A DNA stretch of 5,508 nucleotides from an uncultured Prevotellaceae bacterium (GTDB lineage: Bacteria > Bacteroidota > Bacteroidia > Bacteroidales > Bacteroidaceae): assembly GCA_900313845.1 (NCBI GenBank), contig OMTC01000150.1:1-5508 (forward strand). Direction: 5' to 3'. The notes under the pieces were generated by a model that was not told where the DNA came from, searched no databases, and saw only the letters and a program-made list of their open reading frames with translations. A program made the translations under genes and the position numbers. This document shows, one piece after another, positions 4,862-5,508 of this stretch (the first letter of the stretch is position 1; every line of letters begins with the position of its first letter).

Positions 4862-5508
4862 TTACTGAAGAATGATGTTTACAAGGCTGACGACATCAGA
4901 AATGTTGATGTTATTGTCGCCTGAGGTGTCGGCAGCTTGGAGGTTGAAAGGACGTGGATTTTGTCCAAGGATATAGTTGACCAAGGAAACGACATCATTG
5001 ATATTCACCCATCCATCCATGTTCACATCACCCAGTGACCAGTCGTTGCGACCTTGATAAATGAGTTGGAAGTTATCGAAACAGCTCCATGACTCGAGTG
5101 CGTCGGTTGTGGTCTTCTTGATGCCAAGGCGCAACTTCCCATCGGTCACTTCAATGTTGTCGAGTGTGACTTGATACAGTCCTCGGGTGAAATAACGCGA
5201 AGCTCCCGTCTGATTGTCAGGTATCCAACCAGCAGCATTCCGATAACCTTCTCCAAGAGATTCGCTCTGCGCTCCATCGAGTATGGAACACAAAGGAGTG
5301 GAGAAACTGTTGGCATAAAGAACAGCATTCACTTTGTGCGAGTTGGTATCGCGATTACCGTCACGGAAAAAGCCTTGGCATTTCAAGGTATAGACACCAT
5401 TCGGCACATTGATTTCCTGATAAGCGTCGTAAGCCGAGTTTTCGCTGCCATCCCATGCATAGAACTCAGCATTGATATTGCTGGTTTCCCAACCGAAATC
5501 ACTCTGCA
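4862..5508 (-). CDS. C-terminal part of a secreted glycan-related protein with lectin-like module and dockerin
   Basis: The frame enters from the right edge without a start and runs 214 residues to the TAA at 4862-4864; the N-terminus and any catalytic domain are outside the window. Visible residues about 1-148 form a beta-sandwich-like module, with VPNGVYTLKCQGFFR, VNAVLYANSFSTPLCSI, GRAWIPD-type sequence (AAGWIPDNQTGAS), DGKLRLGIKK and a closing CFDNFQLIYQG. I recognise this pattern from the C-terminal accessory modules of many Prevotella and Bacteroides glycosidases, where it resembles galactose-binding folds. The last 60 residues form a type I dockerin-like domain with two calcium-loop repeats, DVNMDGWVNIND and DTSGDNNINISD, each followed by VVSLVN. 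The protein ends with ILQ directly after the second repeat, so no separate sorting signal follows. Likely an extracellular or surface enzyme acting on polysaccharide; the substrate cannot be inferred. GTG at 5407-5405 lies inside the module and is not a real start. Confidence 0.82.
   Translation of the reverse strand, partial: QSDFGWETSNINAEFYAWDGSENSAYDAYQEINVPNGVYTLKCQGFFRDGNRDTNSHKVNAVLYANSFSTPLCSILDGAQSESLGEGYRNAAGWIPDNQTGASRYFTRGLYQVTLDNIEVTDGKLRLGIKKTTTDALESWSCFDNFQLIYQGRNDWSLGDVNMDGWVNINDVVSLVNYILGQNPRPFNLQAADTSGDNNINISDVVSLVNIILQ

Overview
The window looks like chromosomal DNA of a member of the Bacteroidales, most likely Prevotella or a close relative. Four things point there: promoter-like TAnnTTTG boxes with upstream TTG/TTTG elements, starts with no Shine-Dalgarno sequence, secreted proteins with short signal peptides ending just before Gln, and protein types typical of the group (BNR-4, thioredoxin plus TonB-C-like, lectin-like module plus dockerin). 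The genus is an inference; there is no rRNA or other marker gene here.

Layout, left to right. Positions 1-1344 (minus) hold the first 448 residues of a secreted BNR-4 family protein, probably a carbohydrate-active enzyme; its C-terminus lies outside the window. Positions 1361-1795 (minus) encode a complete Fur-family metal-dependent repressor, only 16 bp upstream of the BNR-4 gene on the same strand. A divergent 171-bp control region (1796-1966) carries one promoter-like element set per direction and a perfect spaced palindrome. Positions 1967-3376 (plus) encode an SO_0444-type Cu/Zn efflux permease (ArsP_1 permease superfamily) with two Cys/His-rich loops and a fused C-terminal heavy-metal-associated (HMA) domain. 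Positions 3377-3843 are a 467-bp non-coding stretch filled with degenerate short repeats in both orientations around strong hairpins, ending in a good promoter. Positions 3844-4767 (plus) encode a secreted thioredoxin-fold protein fused to a TonB C-terminal-like domain. A 16-bp-stem terminator (4804-4850) separates it from a convergent gene at 4862-5508 (minus), the last 214 residues of a secreted protein with a beta-sandwich module and a C-terminal dockerin.

The likely functional core is the divergent Fur-like regulator and metal exporter. The regulator would sense a metal and control the exporter, and possibly itself, through sites in the shared intergenic region. The two edge genes belong to extracellular glycan use and have no evident link to the metal genes, although the BNR-4 gene may be read through from the regulator's promoter.

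Nothing here is a clear new defence or mobile system. The least explained parts are the repeat-rich intergenic region, the in-frame repeat inserted in the exporter, and the operator-like palindromes.
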